A DNA stretch of 7,874 nucleotides from JBMSHD01 sp049416425 (GCA_049416425.1 JBMSHD010000099.1:1-7874), one strand, 5' to 3'; positions 1 through 7,380 are shown, counted from the stretch's first letter. A program made the numbers and translations. The notes: generated by a model not told the origin, from the letters alone.

Positions 1-26
1 GATTTTGTATATGGATATACAAAATC
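1..26. repeat. 12-bp inverted repeat at the window edge, inside the hsdM tail
   Basis: GATTTTGTATAT (1-12) and its exact reverse complement ATATACAAAATC (15-26) are separated by GG. The left arm begins at base 1, so the palindrome may continue beyond the window. It lies in the open hsdM frame, where it encodes an atypical DFVYPYTKS-like end. It has neither the GC-rich stem nor the clear U-run of an intrinsic terminator. It could be a true hairpin, the end of an inserted element, or a fold-back artefact at a contig end; the sequence alone does not decide. Confidence 0.8.
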
Positions 27-2588
27 TATTATGAGGCCCGAGGCACCCAGCATCATATCAGCCAGTTCTTGCTCGGTAGTTTTAATGTCTTTCGCTACTT
101 GCGAATACGTCACCGCGTATTTATCAGCAAGGGCCTGTACTTCGCTGGTCAACTCTGAAATCACGACGCTTGGCATGGCAGCAAGCTCTTGGCTTAATGG
201 CTCGATCCATTTTAGGTGCAGCAATTCGTACACTTGCTCATCGCTTAACCCTTCGATGGTGGTTTTCGTTTTTAAGTGCAGGGCGACTTGTGCTTCTTTG
301 ACCGCTTTTTTCAGAGCTTTTTCTTCATCGATGAGTTTATTAGCCTTAATGATTTTTGCTTTATAACTTTCTTCTGGCTCAGGGCTGTCGGCTGAGAACT
401 TAGTTTTGGTCTCTTTTTGCTCTTTTAGGAAAGCTTTCGCCGCCTTGGTGACTTCGGCATTGGCAAAGCCGTCTTTGCTTTCTTTTACCGTGTCTTGCTC
501 TTTGTCTTCTTCGCTTAGTGATTCGAGTATTTCTTCCAGCGAGCTGGCGATTTCGACAAGGCGGTTTTCTTGTTTTGCCAGTGCCGCTAGGTCATCGCTC
601 AAGTAGGTTTGTTGTACTAAATCAAATGGCATGATGTGGCCTTTCCAGCCATCTTGTACTTCGGTGTCTTTGCCCTTAACCTTTTTAACCACGATATTAG
701 GGTCAACTTGCTTAGTGGCGGCGAAGCCTTCGGTTTGCATCACTTCCAAATCGGTACTGATAACTTGCCATTGGTTGTTTAAAAACTGATAGGCCTGGTA
801 CTTGTCGATGAGGGCAACGCTGCTTAAGCGTGTGAATAACTCGGTGCTTAATTCAGGCTCTTGCTGGTTACGGTTAACATCTTGCCAGCCTTGAATAAGT
901 GTATTGTTCAAATAGTCATCAAAACCAGCAAAAGCTTGGTTATAAGCACTGATAAATTCGATGACTTGTGGATGCAGGGTAATGGTTGCATTAACGTCTC
1001 GTTTGGCAATAGCTAATTCACTGTAGGCGGCAGACTTGGCCACAAACAGCGCATCATGCAATTGCGGGAATGATTGCCAATATTGGTGTAACTGCGCAAC
1101 TTCGCTATTTGGGATGCCGCCGAGCATAGTGGCGTGTAAATCCCAGCTTTCAGCCGCTGGTGACGCATCTACATAACGGGGTATGTTTAAGTTGTAGCCA
1201 TTGTCGCGCAGGGTTTGCTTACTCACCACTTGCGAGAATTTTTCGATGCTGTCGCGGTTAATGACCGCATCAACAATGCGCTTGATGTCACTGGCTTGCA
1301 GTTTATTGTTTTTACCTTCTTTAACAAAGTGCTTGGAGGCATCCACAATTAATACGTCATTGTTTTCACGCTTCTGCTTGAGCACCAAAATAACGGTAGG
1401 AATACCAGTACCAAAAAAGATGTTAGCTGGTAAGCCGATAATGGCATCAATGTGGTTTTGCTCAATCAGTTGCTTGCGAATTTCGCCTTCTTCACCACCT
1501 CTAAAGAGTACGCCGTGGGGCAAGACAATGGTCATAATGCCATCGGGTTTTAGGTGGTAAAGGTCGTGCAGCAAAAAGGCAAAATCGGCTTTGGTTTTGG
1601 GCGCTAAGCCAAAACGCGAATAACGTGGATCGCTGTCTTTAAAACTTGGGTCCCACGCTTGTGAGTAAGGCGGGTTAGAGACGACCGCATCCACATACAG
1701 GGCATGATAAGTACCTTGCGGGTCGTTTTCATCAAAGTATGGCCAATCGTCTTCTAAGGTGTCACCGTTACGGGTTTTGATGTTGCTGGCTTTAATGCCG
1801 CGCATGATCAGGTTCATACGGGTCAAGTTATAGGTATTGGCTTTCAGCTCTTGGGCATAATAGGTAATGCTGTCTTTGCTTTTGGCGTATTTTTCGACCG
1901 CTTCACCAATATTAATCAGTAACGAACCCGAGCCCGAGGTTGGGTCGTAAATCTCGATGGTGTCTTTGTGTTTTAATTCGTGGGCGACGATGTGCGACAT
2001 CAGTACCGAGACTTCATGCGGCGTATAGAACTCACCGGCTTTTTTACCGGCATTGGCGGCAAATTTTTCAATCAGGTATTCATAGATGTAACCCAGTACG
2101 TCATAGCCTTGCTTACCGTTCATTGGGATACTTTTGATTAAATGAAGTAAGTCACTAATGGCTTTAGTACGTTTACCCGCGCTTTCACCCAGTTTGCTAA
2201 GACCCGTTTCGAGTGTGGTGAAAATACCTTCAAACAATTTTTTGTAGGTAGGAGAAATCAAACGACTAAAGGCGGATAGCGCATCGCGCACGTTGGATTC
2301 GTCAAAATCGGATTTAAGATCGATCCATGTAGAAAATAAATTATCATAAGCAATAAAGTAACCTAAATTGTTTTGTATAAATTCAACGGTTTTAGGGTCG
2401 CTTTCATTCAGGTATTTGATGTCTTCGCTACTCATGTCTTGTGTACTGACAAACTGCACAAGTTTCTCACTTAAATATTTATAAAAAATAAACCCAAGGA
2501 TGTAGTCTTTATATTCGTTAGCTTCAATTTTTGACCGCATCTGGTTAGCTGATTCCCAGATTTTAGCGGCGAGCTGTTGTTTGTTCAT
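1..2588 (-). CDS. hsdM: Type I restriction-modification system DNA methyltransferase subunit M (long form, 3' end outside window)
   Basis: N6-adenine methyltransferase subunit of a type I restriction-modification complex; it works with HsdS (target recognition) and HsdR (cleavage) and marks host DNA with S-adenosylmethionine. Reading the minus strand from the ATG at 2588-2586 gives an uninterrupted frame of 862 codons to the edge, with no stop seen. An AAGGAAGA ribosome site (2596-2603) lies 7 nt upstream and fixes the start. Residues about 1-140 form the helical HsdM N-terminal domain. The methyltransferase core follows: AGEFYTPHEVS (F187), motif I DPTSGSGS (215-222), catalytic motif IV NPPY (305-308), then APKTKADFAFLLH and GTGIPTVILVLK. 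The C-terminal third is charged and helical, as in the 800+ residue HsdM class rather than the 500-residue EcoR124I class. The family normally ends in something like DELTGNEFDM; here the frame reads LADMMLGASGLIIDF instead, so the tail may be altered. It would be the first gene of its operon; hsdS/hsdR are not in view. Confidence 0.95.
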   Translation of the reverse strand, partial: MNKQQLAAKIWESANQMRSKIEANEYKDYILGFIFYKYLSEKLVQFVSTQDMSSEDIKYLNESDPKTVEFIQNNLGYFIAYDNLFSTWIDLKSDFDESNVRDALSAFSRLISPTYKKLFEGIFTTLETGLSKLGESAGKRTKAISDLLHLIKSIPMNGKQGYDVLGYIYEYLIEKFAANAGKKAGEFYTPHEVSVLMSHIVAHELKHKDTIEIYDPTSGSGSLLINIGEAVEKYAKSKDSITYYAQELKANTYNLTRMNLIMRGIKASNIKTRNGDTLEDDWPYFDENDPQGTYHALYVDAVVSNPPYSQAWDPSFKDSDPRYSRFGLAPKTKADFAFLLHDLYHLKPDGIMTIVLPHGVLFRGGEEGEIRKQLIEQNHIDAIIGLPANIFFGTGIPTVILVLKQKRENNDVLIVDASKHFVKEGKNNKLQASDIKRIVDAVINRDSIEKFSQVVSKQTLRDNGYNLNIPRYVDASPAAESWDLHATMLGGIPNSEVAQLHQYWQSFPQLHDALFVAKSAAYSELAIAKRDVNATITLHPQVIEFISAYNQAFAGFDDYLNNTLIQGWQDVNRNQQEPELSTELFTRLSSVALIDKYQAYQFLNNQWQVISTDLEVMQTEGFAATKQVDPNIVVKKVKGKDTEVQDGWKGHIMPFDLVQQTYLSDDLAALAKQENRLVEIASSLEEILESLSEEDKEQDTVKESKDGFANAEVTKAAKAFLKEQKETKTKFSADSPEPEESYKAKIIKANKLIDEEKALKKAVKEAQVALHLKTKTTIEGLSDEQVYELLHLKWIEPLSQELAAMPSVVISELTSEVQALADKYAVTYSQVAKDIKTTEQELADMMLGASGLIIDFVYPYTK

Positions 2589-2664
2589 ATATTATTCTTC
2601 CTTTTTTAGAATAAAATGTTCTCTTGATCCAAAGTTTCCGCCTGTATGGTGTGCAGAGGAAATC

Positions 2665-2694
2665 AGGATACATATGTATTCGTACAATTGTGAA
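2665..2694 (-). promoter_or_regulatory. Candidate hsdM promoter
   Basis: On the minus strand, TTCACA (2694-2689, one mismatch to TTGACA) and TATCCT (2670-2665, two mismatches to TATAAT) are 18 bp apart, about 75 bp upstream of the hsdM ATG. A second -35-like TTGACC lies about 20 bp further upstream without a good -10. The match is only moderate and rests on consensus resemblance alone. Confidence 0.28.
2668..2679. promoter_or_regulatory. 12-bp perfect palindrome, possible operator
   Basis: ATACATATGTAT is a perfect 12-bp palindrome lying across the -10/spacer part of the candidate hsdM promoter. A repressor or controller protein binding there would block hsdM transcription. The palindrome is seen directly; its role is inference, since AT-rich palindromes of this size also arise by chance and no regulator gene is in the window. 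Confidence 0.3.
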
Positions 2695-2805
2695 GGTTCT
2701 TCGCATGGTCAACAATTTTTCCAAAGTGCTGAGAGATTGTGTCAAACTGTTCACACTGATGTGACTTTATGAATTGAAATGTCATGATAATTCCAATTTT
2801 CATCT

Positions 2806-2837
2806 TTGAAAACATCTTAATTTAAAAAAATTATAAC
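2806..2837 (+). promoter_or_regulatory. Weak candidate promoter for the M24 peptidase
   Basis: TTGAAA (2806-2811) resembles a -35 element and TATAAC (2832-2837) a -10 element, but the 20-bp spacing is longer than optimal. A further TATAAG is at 2841-2846. The intervening A/T tract could help RNA polymerase binding. If used, the transcript would have a leader of about 180 nt containing the inverted repeat and the tandem repeat. Confidence 0.2.
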
Positions 2838-2853
2838 CCATATAAGATCACTA

Positions 2854-2886
2854 CAAAATGTCTTTAACTCGACTCCTGACATTTTG
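2854..2886. repeat. 9-bp perfect inverted repeat with 15-nt loop
   Basis: CAAAATGTC (2854-2862) and its exact complement GACATTTTG (2878-2886) flank a 15-nt loop. It sits between the candidate promoter and the start of the M24 peptidase, so it could fold in the leader RNA or form a two-half-site operator. It is AT-rich with no immediate T-run, which argues against a strong intrinsic terminator. Confidence 0.6.
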
Positions 2887-2930
2887 CTTTTAATCTTTTA
2901 AAGAAGGGTGGATTAGTAAAAGCCATTATA

Positions 2931-2964
2931 GTTATTGGTATATCGCCGTTATTGGTATATCGCC
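2931..2964. repeat. 17-bp tandem duplication upstream of the M24 peptidase
   Basis: The unit GTTATTGGTATATCGCC occurs twice, head to tail and without mismatch (2931-2947 and 2948-2964). A degenerate third piece, GTTGTATCG, follows at 2965. It lies about 60 bp before the peptidase start. It could be a duplicated protein-binding site or a slippage-prone simple repeat; copy number may vary between strains. Confidence 0.85.
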
Positions 2965-3023
2965 GTTGTATCGTTATTAAAAGCAGGTTAAGCTATTGAA
3001 ATTAAGCATAATTGTTAGAGATC

Positions 3024-4823
3024 ATGATGACTGCACAAAGATTACAAAAGCTTCGTATGTTGATGAAGCAAAAGCAATACGACTATTACCTTGTACCATC
3101 GACTGATGCACACAACAGTGAGTATGTTCCGAAACAATGGCAGAGAAGACCGTGGATTTCAGGGTTTACCGGCAGTGCCGGAGAGGCTTTGGTCGGTGAA
3201 AACTGTGCCTTTTTATCTACCGATGGACGTTATTTTTTGCAGGCTGAGAATGAACTTGATCCCGATTGTTATCAATTGTTGAAACAATCTGGCTATCGCT
3301 CCGAGATCGATCAATGGCTTGAACGCCATAGCCGCCCATCTCAAACGCTGGCGCTTGATCCTGCAACCGTGTCGATTGCCAGAGGCAAAGCCTTGATAGC
3401 AATGATGGATAAAAACGGTGGTCATTGTGTGTTTGATGACGGCAATTTAATTGATAAACTGACAGAAGAGAGCAATATTTCATTACCTAAATCGGTGTTT
3501 ATTCAACCGCTTGAATATGCCGGTCAAGAGCTTCAGGCTAAACTGGCCGATATTCGCGCACGGATGAAAGATAAAGACGTCGACACACTGATATTGAGCG
3601 TATTGGATGAGATCGCCTGGCTGTTGAATATTCGCGGCCATGATATTGCGTTTAATCCGTTGGTGATAAGTTATGTTATGATTAGTGCGTCTCAGTGTCG
3701 ATTTTACGTCGCCAGAGAAAAACTTGATGATACGGTTTTAAGTTATCTTCATGAGCGACATGTTGAAATTTGCGATTATGAGGCGATTAAAAACGATATG
3801 GCTCAGTTGACAGGACGTTTGTGGCTCGATGATAAGACGGCTAATTTTGGGCTCTATCAGCTGATAGCCGATGATTGTGAGCTTTATTTTGCCCAATCGC
3901 CCGTGGTATTGGCTAAGGCCTGTAAAAATAGCACCGAGATCAAAGGTGCTTTTGAGGCACATAAGAAAGATGCCGTTGCTGTGATCTCTTTTTTGGCGTG
4001 GTTGACAAAAAACTGGCGTCAGGGTGTGGATGAGTTGAAAGCCGAAGAGGTGCTGTTGCGCTTTCGCCAGATGCAAGATGACTTCATGGGCGCCTCTTTC
4101 GATACCATAAGCGGATTTGCCGCAAATGGCGCCATCATCCATTATCGCGCCGATGAGAAAACCAGTAAGCGTATCAATGATCAGCATCTGTATCTGCTTG
4201 ACTCGGGTGGGCAATATCGCCAGGGCACGACCGATATCACCAGAACCATTCATCTTGGTGAGCCGTCTTCTGAGGAACGTAAGCACTATACACTGGTATT
4301 GAAAGGGCATCTGGCGCTCGCTCGAGCCAAATTTCCAAAAGGTGTCAAGGGCGAGCAGATCGACGCGTTGGCCAGAATGTTTTTGTGGCAAAATGGGCTT
4401 GATTATCGCCATGGCACAGGTCATGGTGTCGGCAGCTTTTTGTGTGTTCATGAAGGGCCGCAGCGGATTGCTCAAGCTGTTAGTGATCAGCCACTGATGC
4501 CAGGCATGATTTTAAGCAATGAACCGGGATTTTACCTTGATGGAGCCTATGGTATTCGCATTGAAAATCTGTGTCTGGTGACAAGCGATAACAAGATCAG
4601 CCACAATGGATTTGGTGATTTCTATGGATTTGAAGATTTGACACTGGTTCCTTATGATAACAAGTTGATCGATGAGGATATGCTGACGGAAGAAGAATTG
4701 GCGCAGCTGAAAGCCTATTACAGCCGCATAGAGCGTGAAATTCTGCCGCTTATTGATGATGAAGCGATTCGACTTTGGCTGTTAGATGCGTTGAATCTTG
4801 AGATTTTTGACCAGGCTATTTAA
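3024..4823 (+). CDS. Long-form Xaa-Pro aminopeptidase (peptidase family M24B)
   Basis: Cytosolic metalloaminopeptidase that removes an N-terminal residue preceding proline, helping peptide turnover. Three parts are visible. A creatinase-type N-terminal domain holds [13 protein letters not shown] and [11 protein letters not shown], plus [15 protein letters not shown] second, non-catalytic creatinase-like domain spans about 150-310. The catalytic pita-bread domain follows, with metal ligands Asp393 (LLDSGG), Asp404 (TTDITRT), His467 (GTGHGVG), Glu500 (NEPGFY) and Glu514 (IRIEN), and the expected extra histidines His373 (IIHYR) and His476 (VHEGP). The last about 65 residues match the M24 C-terminal extension of the 600-residue class, which differs from the 440-residue E. 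coli PepP, so no symbol is given. There is no signal peptide. The start is uncertain: ATG at 3024 or 3027 (weak TAGAG upstream) or TTG at 3012. The gene converges on rpoS and overlaps it by 8 bp. Confidence 0.93.
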   Translation: MMTAQRLQKLRMLMKQKQYDYYLVPSTDAHNSEYVPKQWQRRPWISGFTGSAGEALVGENCAFLSTDGRYFLQAENELDPDCYQLLKQSGYRSEIDQWLERHSRPSQTLALDPATVSIARGKALIAMMDKNGGHCVFDDGNLIDKLTEESNISLPKSVFIQPLEYAGQELQAKLADIRARMKDKDVDTLILSVLDEIAWLLNIRGHDIAFNPLVISYVMISASQCRFYVAREKLDDTVLSYLHERHVEICDYEAIKNDMAQLTGRLWLDDKTANFGLYQLIADDCELYFAQSPVVLAKACKNSTEIKGAFEAHKKDAVAVISFLAWLTKNWRQGVDELKAEEVLLRFRQMQDDFMGASFDTISGFAANGAIIHYRADEKTSKRINDQHLYLLDSGGQYRQGTTDITRTIHLGEPSSEERKHYTLVLKGHLALARAKFPKGVKGEQIDALARMFLWQNGLDYRHGTGHGVGSFLCVHEGPQRIAQAVSDQPLMPGMILSNEPGFYLDGAYGIRIENLCLVTSDNKISHNGFGDFYGFEDLTLVPYDNKLIDEDMLTEEELAQLKAYYSRIEREILPLIDDEAIRLWLLDALNLEIFDQAI

Positions 4824-5805
4824 ACAGTTGCTCGCCATCGATATTGGAAGCCGTGGCGATGACTTTCAGGCGGTGAAGGGCATCGACCTGAATCTGGCGT
4901 ACACGCTCACGGGTTAAACCGATTTGATCTCCGGTTTCTTCCAGCGTCTTTATATCGTAGCCTCTAAGACCAAAACGCATGGCCAAAACGGTGCGCTGGT
5001 TATCGGTCAGTTGATCGAGCCACTTGTCGACAAATTCGGCTGTCTTTGTGCATTGATGGATATATTCCGGGTCGTCTGTATTATCGTCGGCAATGGTTTC
5101 CATGAGGTTGCGATTGGAGTCATCATAGACCTCATCGAGTGAGTCCATCTGCACAGTTGAGGATAGGATTTTTCGGATATCTTCAACGGGTCTGTCGATA
5201 AACTCGGCGATTTCTTCAGGAGAAGGATCATGGTCAAGTTGTTTAGTTAACTCGGCGGCGGCACGCAGATAGACATTGAGCTCTTTTAAGACGTGAACCG
5301 GAACTCGAATGGTGCGTTGATGATTTAAAAGTGCCCGTTCTATGTTTTGGCGAATCCACCAGGTGGCATAGGTTGAAAAGCGCCAACCTAAATCCGGGTC
5401 AAATTTCTCAACGGCACGAATCAGGCCTAGATTTCCCTCGGCGATCAAGTCCAGAAAACTTAAGGTTGAGCCCTTGGGTTTGTATTTTTTTGCCATTTTC
5501 ACCACGAGGCGCAAATTGCTTTCGATCATGACTTTTTTTGCCTCAGGATCACCCTTTTGACATTTTTTGGCGTAATAAACCTCTTCTTCTTTTGTCAAAA
5601 GTGGTTTAAAGCCAATATCGATAAGATACATCTTAGTGGCATCAGCCTCTGCCGCGGAAAAGTCTCGAGAGAATTTCTCAAGCTCATTGGTGGCTTGATC
5701 ATCATCGTCGCTGGTGTCATTTTCATCTTCGGTGGCGGAGAAATTTTCCTCACCGTCATTCAGGGTAAAATCATCATTGTCGTAGACATTTTCCGTTTTA
5801 TTCAT
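4816..5805 (-). CDS. rpoS: RNA polymerase sigma factor RpoS (stationary phase/general stress)
   Basis: Group 2 sigma-70 factor directing RNA polymerase to stationary-phase and stress promoters. The 329 residues match the usual length of about 330. Residues 1-50 are a very acidic, poorly conserved leader. Region 1.2 starts near [10 protein letters not shown] (56-65). Region 2 (about 93-162) includes [28 protein letters not shown] and the -10 recognition stretch [17 protein letters not shown] (Gln153, Glu156). Region 3 (about 172-248) contains KELNVYL (174-180), diagnostic of RpoS and corresponding to the E. coli site bound by RssB. Region 4 ends with the helix-turn-helix [12 protein letters not shown] (295-306). 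The loop after KKY (106-108) reads [12 protein letters not shown], two residues longer than NRGLALLDL in E. coli. A strong AAGGAGA site (5813-5819) lies upstream of the ATG at 5805. No nlpD or mutS is adjacent. Another group 2 sigma factor is possible but less likely. Confidence 0.92.
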   Translation of the reverse strand: MNKTENVYDNDDFTLNDGEENFSATEDENDTSDDDDQATNELEKFSRDFSAAEADATKMYLIDIGFKPLLTKEEEVYYAKKCQKGDPEAKKVMIESNLRLVVKMAKKYKPKGSTLSFLDLIAEGNLGLIRAVEKFDPDLGWRFSTYATWWIRQNIERALLNHQRTIRVPVHVLKELNVYLRAAAELTKQLDHDPSPEEIAEFIDRPVEDIRKILSSTVQMDSLDEVYDDSNRNLMETIADDNTDDPEYIHQCTKTAEFVDKWLDQLTDNQRTVLAMRFGLRGYDIKTLEETGDQIGLTRERVRQIQVDALHRLKVIATASNIDGEQLFK

Positions 5806-5977
5806 TACTAAATCTCCTTATTGTCTTAAAACATTCTTCAATATGACACTCCATGTTGCCATAATTTGAATTTACCACAATGAAATATATATTATCTTGA
5901 ACTGTTCAAATTTTAAACTTCCATGGTGTTAAATTATGACAGAATATCTGGAAATAGCAATGAGATTATTGCCTGTT
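5806..5977. promoter_or_regulatory. rpoS upstream region with possible -10 element and dyad
   Basis: 172 AT-rich bp between the rpoS start and the purD stop carry the rpoS promoter and leader. On the minus strand GATAAT (5896-5891) matches TATAAT at 5 of 6 positions, about 85 bp before the ATG, but no good -35 is at the usual distance. Immediately upstream is a 13-bp dyad, TTGAAC-T-GTTCAA (5897-5909), placed as an operator would be. A small hairpin, GCAAT/ATTGC with a 6-nt loop (5957-5972), lies just past the purD stop and is too weak to call a terminator. Confidence 0.35.
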
Positions 5978-7270
5978 TCAACGTGTTTTAGCGATATTGA
6001 AGGCTTTTTTGCCGATGTCTGTACGATGGAATTCATGTTTCCAGTGGATATTTGATACCAGAGCATAGGCTCTATCGAAGGCTTCTTCAACGCCGTTTCC
6101 TAATGCCGTTGCCGTCAAAACGCGACCACCATTGGTGACGATATGCCCTTCTTTTTCAGTCGTGGCGGCATGAAAAATTTTCAAATCGGCATCGTTTTCA
6201 TCGGCGTGTAATCCACTTATGACTTCGCCTGTTGGATAGCTCTCTGGATAACCGGCTGCCGTCATCACCACAGAAAGAGCCGTTTTATTCGACCATAGGC
6301 AGCGGTGTTGTGCCAGCGTTCCTTTAACAGCCGATAAAGCCAGCTCCAAAAAATCGGATTGCAGGCGCATCATAATAGGCTGTGTTTCAGGGTCGCCGAA
6401 GCGACAGTTAAATTCAAGGGTCTTGATTTCGCCAGAAGGCAGAATCATAAGGCCGGCATAAAGGAAACCTTTGTAGTGATGCCCCTCCATTTCCAGCCCT
6501 TTTAACACCGGCAGGATAATCTTGTCCATGGTGGCTTTATGAATATCGGCGGTGACAACAGGAGCAGGAGAATAGGCGCCCATGCCGCCGGTGTTTGGGC
6601 CTTTGTCGCCGTCGCATTTGGCTTTATGATCCTGAGAAGAGGCCATTGGCAGAACGGTCTTACCATCACACAAAACGATAAAGCTGGCCTCGATACCATC
6701 GAGAAACTCCTCGATGACGATTTGGGCACCGGCTTCACCAAATTTATTTCCGCTTAGCATATCTTCAATGGTATGATTGGCCTCCTCTAGAGTCTTGGCG
6801 ATGACAACGCCTTTGCCGGCAGCCAGTCCACTGGCTTTGATAACGATGGGAAAACGCTGGGTGACGACATAGTCTTTGGCCTTTGCGATATCGGTGAAGT
6901 TTTGATAATGTGCCGTCGGAATTTTATGTTTTGCCATGAAGTCCTTGCTAAAGGCTTTGGATGACTCAAGTTGAGCGCAGTAGCGAGTCGGCCCAAGACA
7001 GGCAAGCGAGGCCTCGTTGAAGCGATCGACGATACCAAGGCTTAGTGGCAGTTCGGGGCCGACGATGGTTAGGGCGATATTGGTTTCCTTGGCAAAAACA
7101 ATAAGCCTATCGATATCGTCAACGGCAATATCAACGTTTTGAACCTTGTTTTCCCGCATCGTTCCTGCATTGCCAGGGGCAACATAGATGGTGGTAGCCA
7201 GTGGCGATTGTGCGAGTTTCCAGGCCAGTGCGTGTTCGCGACCACCATTGCCAATAACCAGAACATTCAT
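5978..7270 (-). CDS. purD: Phosphoribosylamine--glycine ligase (GAR synthetase)
   Basis: Catalyses step 2 of de novo purine synthesis: 5-phosphoribosylamine + glycine + ATP give glycinamide ribonucleotide, ADP and phosphate, in the cytosol. The gene is complete at 430 residues, matching the family. The N-terminal domain has VIGNGGREHALAWKLAQSPL (5-24), APGNAGT (31-37) and GPELPLSLGIVD (71-82). The ATP-grasp domain has SKAFSKDFMAKHKIPTA, KASGLAAGKGV (145-155), IEEFLDGIEASF, SSQDHK (211-216), GPNTGGMGAYSPAPV (224-238) and the metal/ATP segment EFNCRFGDPETQPIM (286-300). The C-terminal domain includes VTNGGRVL (378-385). A GAGGAAA site (7277-7283) lies 7 nt before the ATG, which fixes the start. 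purH is not beside it, unlike the purHD operon of E. coli, so it appears to be transcribed alone, divergently from murG. Confidence 0.97.
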   Translation of the reverse strand: MNVLVIGNGGREHALAWKLAQSPLATTIYVAPGNAGTMRENKVQNVDIAVDDIDRLIVFAKETNIALTIVGPELPLSLGIVDRFNEASLACLGPTRYCAQLESSKAFSKDFMAKHKIPTAHYQNFTDIAKAKDYVVTQRFPIVIKASGLAAGKGVVIAKTLEEANHTIEDMLSGNKFGEAGAQIVIEEFLDGIEASFIVLCDGKTVLPMASSQDHKAKCDGDKGPNTGGMGAYSPAPVVTADIHKATMDKIILPVLKGLEMEGHHYKGFLYAGLMILPSGEIKTLEFNCRFGDPETQPIMMRLQSDFLELALSAVKGTLAQHRCLWSNKTALSVVMTAAGYPESYPTGEVISGLHADENDADLKIFHAATTEKEGHIVTNGGRVLTATALGNGVEEAFDRAYALVSNIHWKHEFHRTDIGKKAFNIAKTR

Positions 7271-7380
7271 GTTTTATTTCCTCGAATTTTGGGGCAAAAC
7301 TAATTAGACTGAAAGTGTATTAAAAAGCTGGGATGATGTATACCTGTATGTGTGCAGAATTTAATGAATTGGGTGCCAAA
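7271..7380. promoter_or_regulatory. Divergent purD/murG intergenic region
   Basis: About 110 bp (62 bp if murG starts at 7333) must hold the purD promoter. It would also hold one for murG, unless murG is read from further away, which the opposed purD makes unlikely. No pair of -35/-10 hexamers is good enough to name; TAATTA on the minus strand near 7302-7307 is a possible -10 for purD. No PurR-like palindrome was recognised. CCTGTATG-TGTGCAGA (7343-7358) nearly repeats a sequence upstream of hsdM. Confidence 0.35.

Larger units (their letters stand above)
2589..3023. other. Divergent intergenic region between hsdM and the M24 peptidase
   Basis: 435 bp without a credible gene. The two 63-codon frames here, one per strand, run into hsdM, have no ribosome site and show no recognisable protein. 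The region is AT-rich and holds control sequences for two divergent genes: a weak hsdM promoter candidate with a palindrome (2665-2694), an A/T tract (2818-2836), a 9-bp inverted repeat (2854-2886) and a 17-bp tandem duplication (2931-2964). It is also the boundary between the accessory restriction-modification locus and core chromosomal genes. Confidence 0.7.

Noticed and set aside
31..1560. Plus-strand open frames at 31-366, 406-606 and 1201-1560
   Set aside because: All are antisense to hsdM, which has a continuous, motif-bearing frame on the minus strand.
2750..2763. TCACA-CTGA-TGTGA dyad considered as a CRP site
   Set aside because: The half-sites are in the reverse order and with the wrong spacing for TGTGA-N6-TCACA; probably chance.
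2563..2772. Small overlapping frames of 63 codons on both strands upstream of hsdM
   Set aside because: Both overlap the hsdM start, lack ribosome sites, and read as low-information translations of AT-rich intergenic DNA.
3738..4475. 245-codon open frame on the minus strand
   Set aside because: It lies wholly antisense to the catalytic half of the M24 peptidase, whose motifs are all intact; its translation shows no recognisable domain and it has no convincing ribosome site.
4832..4862. TCGCCA...TGGCGA hairpin considered as a terminator for the peptidase
   Set aside because: No T-run follows, the stem needs a bulge to extend, and it is inside rpoS coding sequence.
5557..5811. 84-codon plus-strand frame with a hydrophobic stretch
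   Set aside because: Antisense to the acidic N-terminus of RpoS; the hydrophobic run is the complement of Asp/Glu codons, not evidence of a membrane protein.
5957..5972. GCAAT/ATTGC hairpin after the purD stop considered as a terminator
   Set aside because: The stem is only 5 bp, AT-rich, and has no proper T-run on the purD strand.
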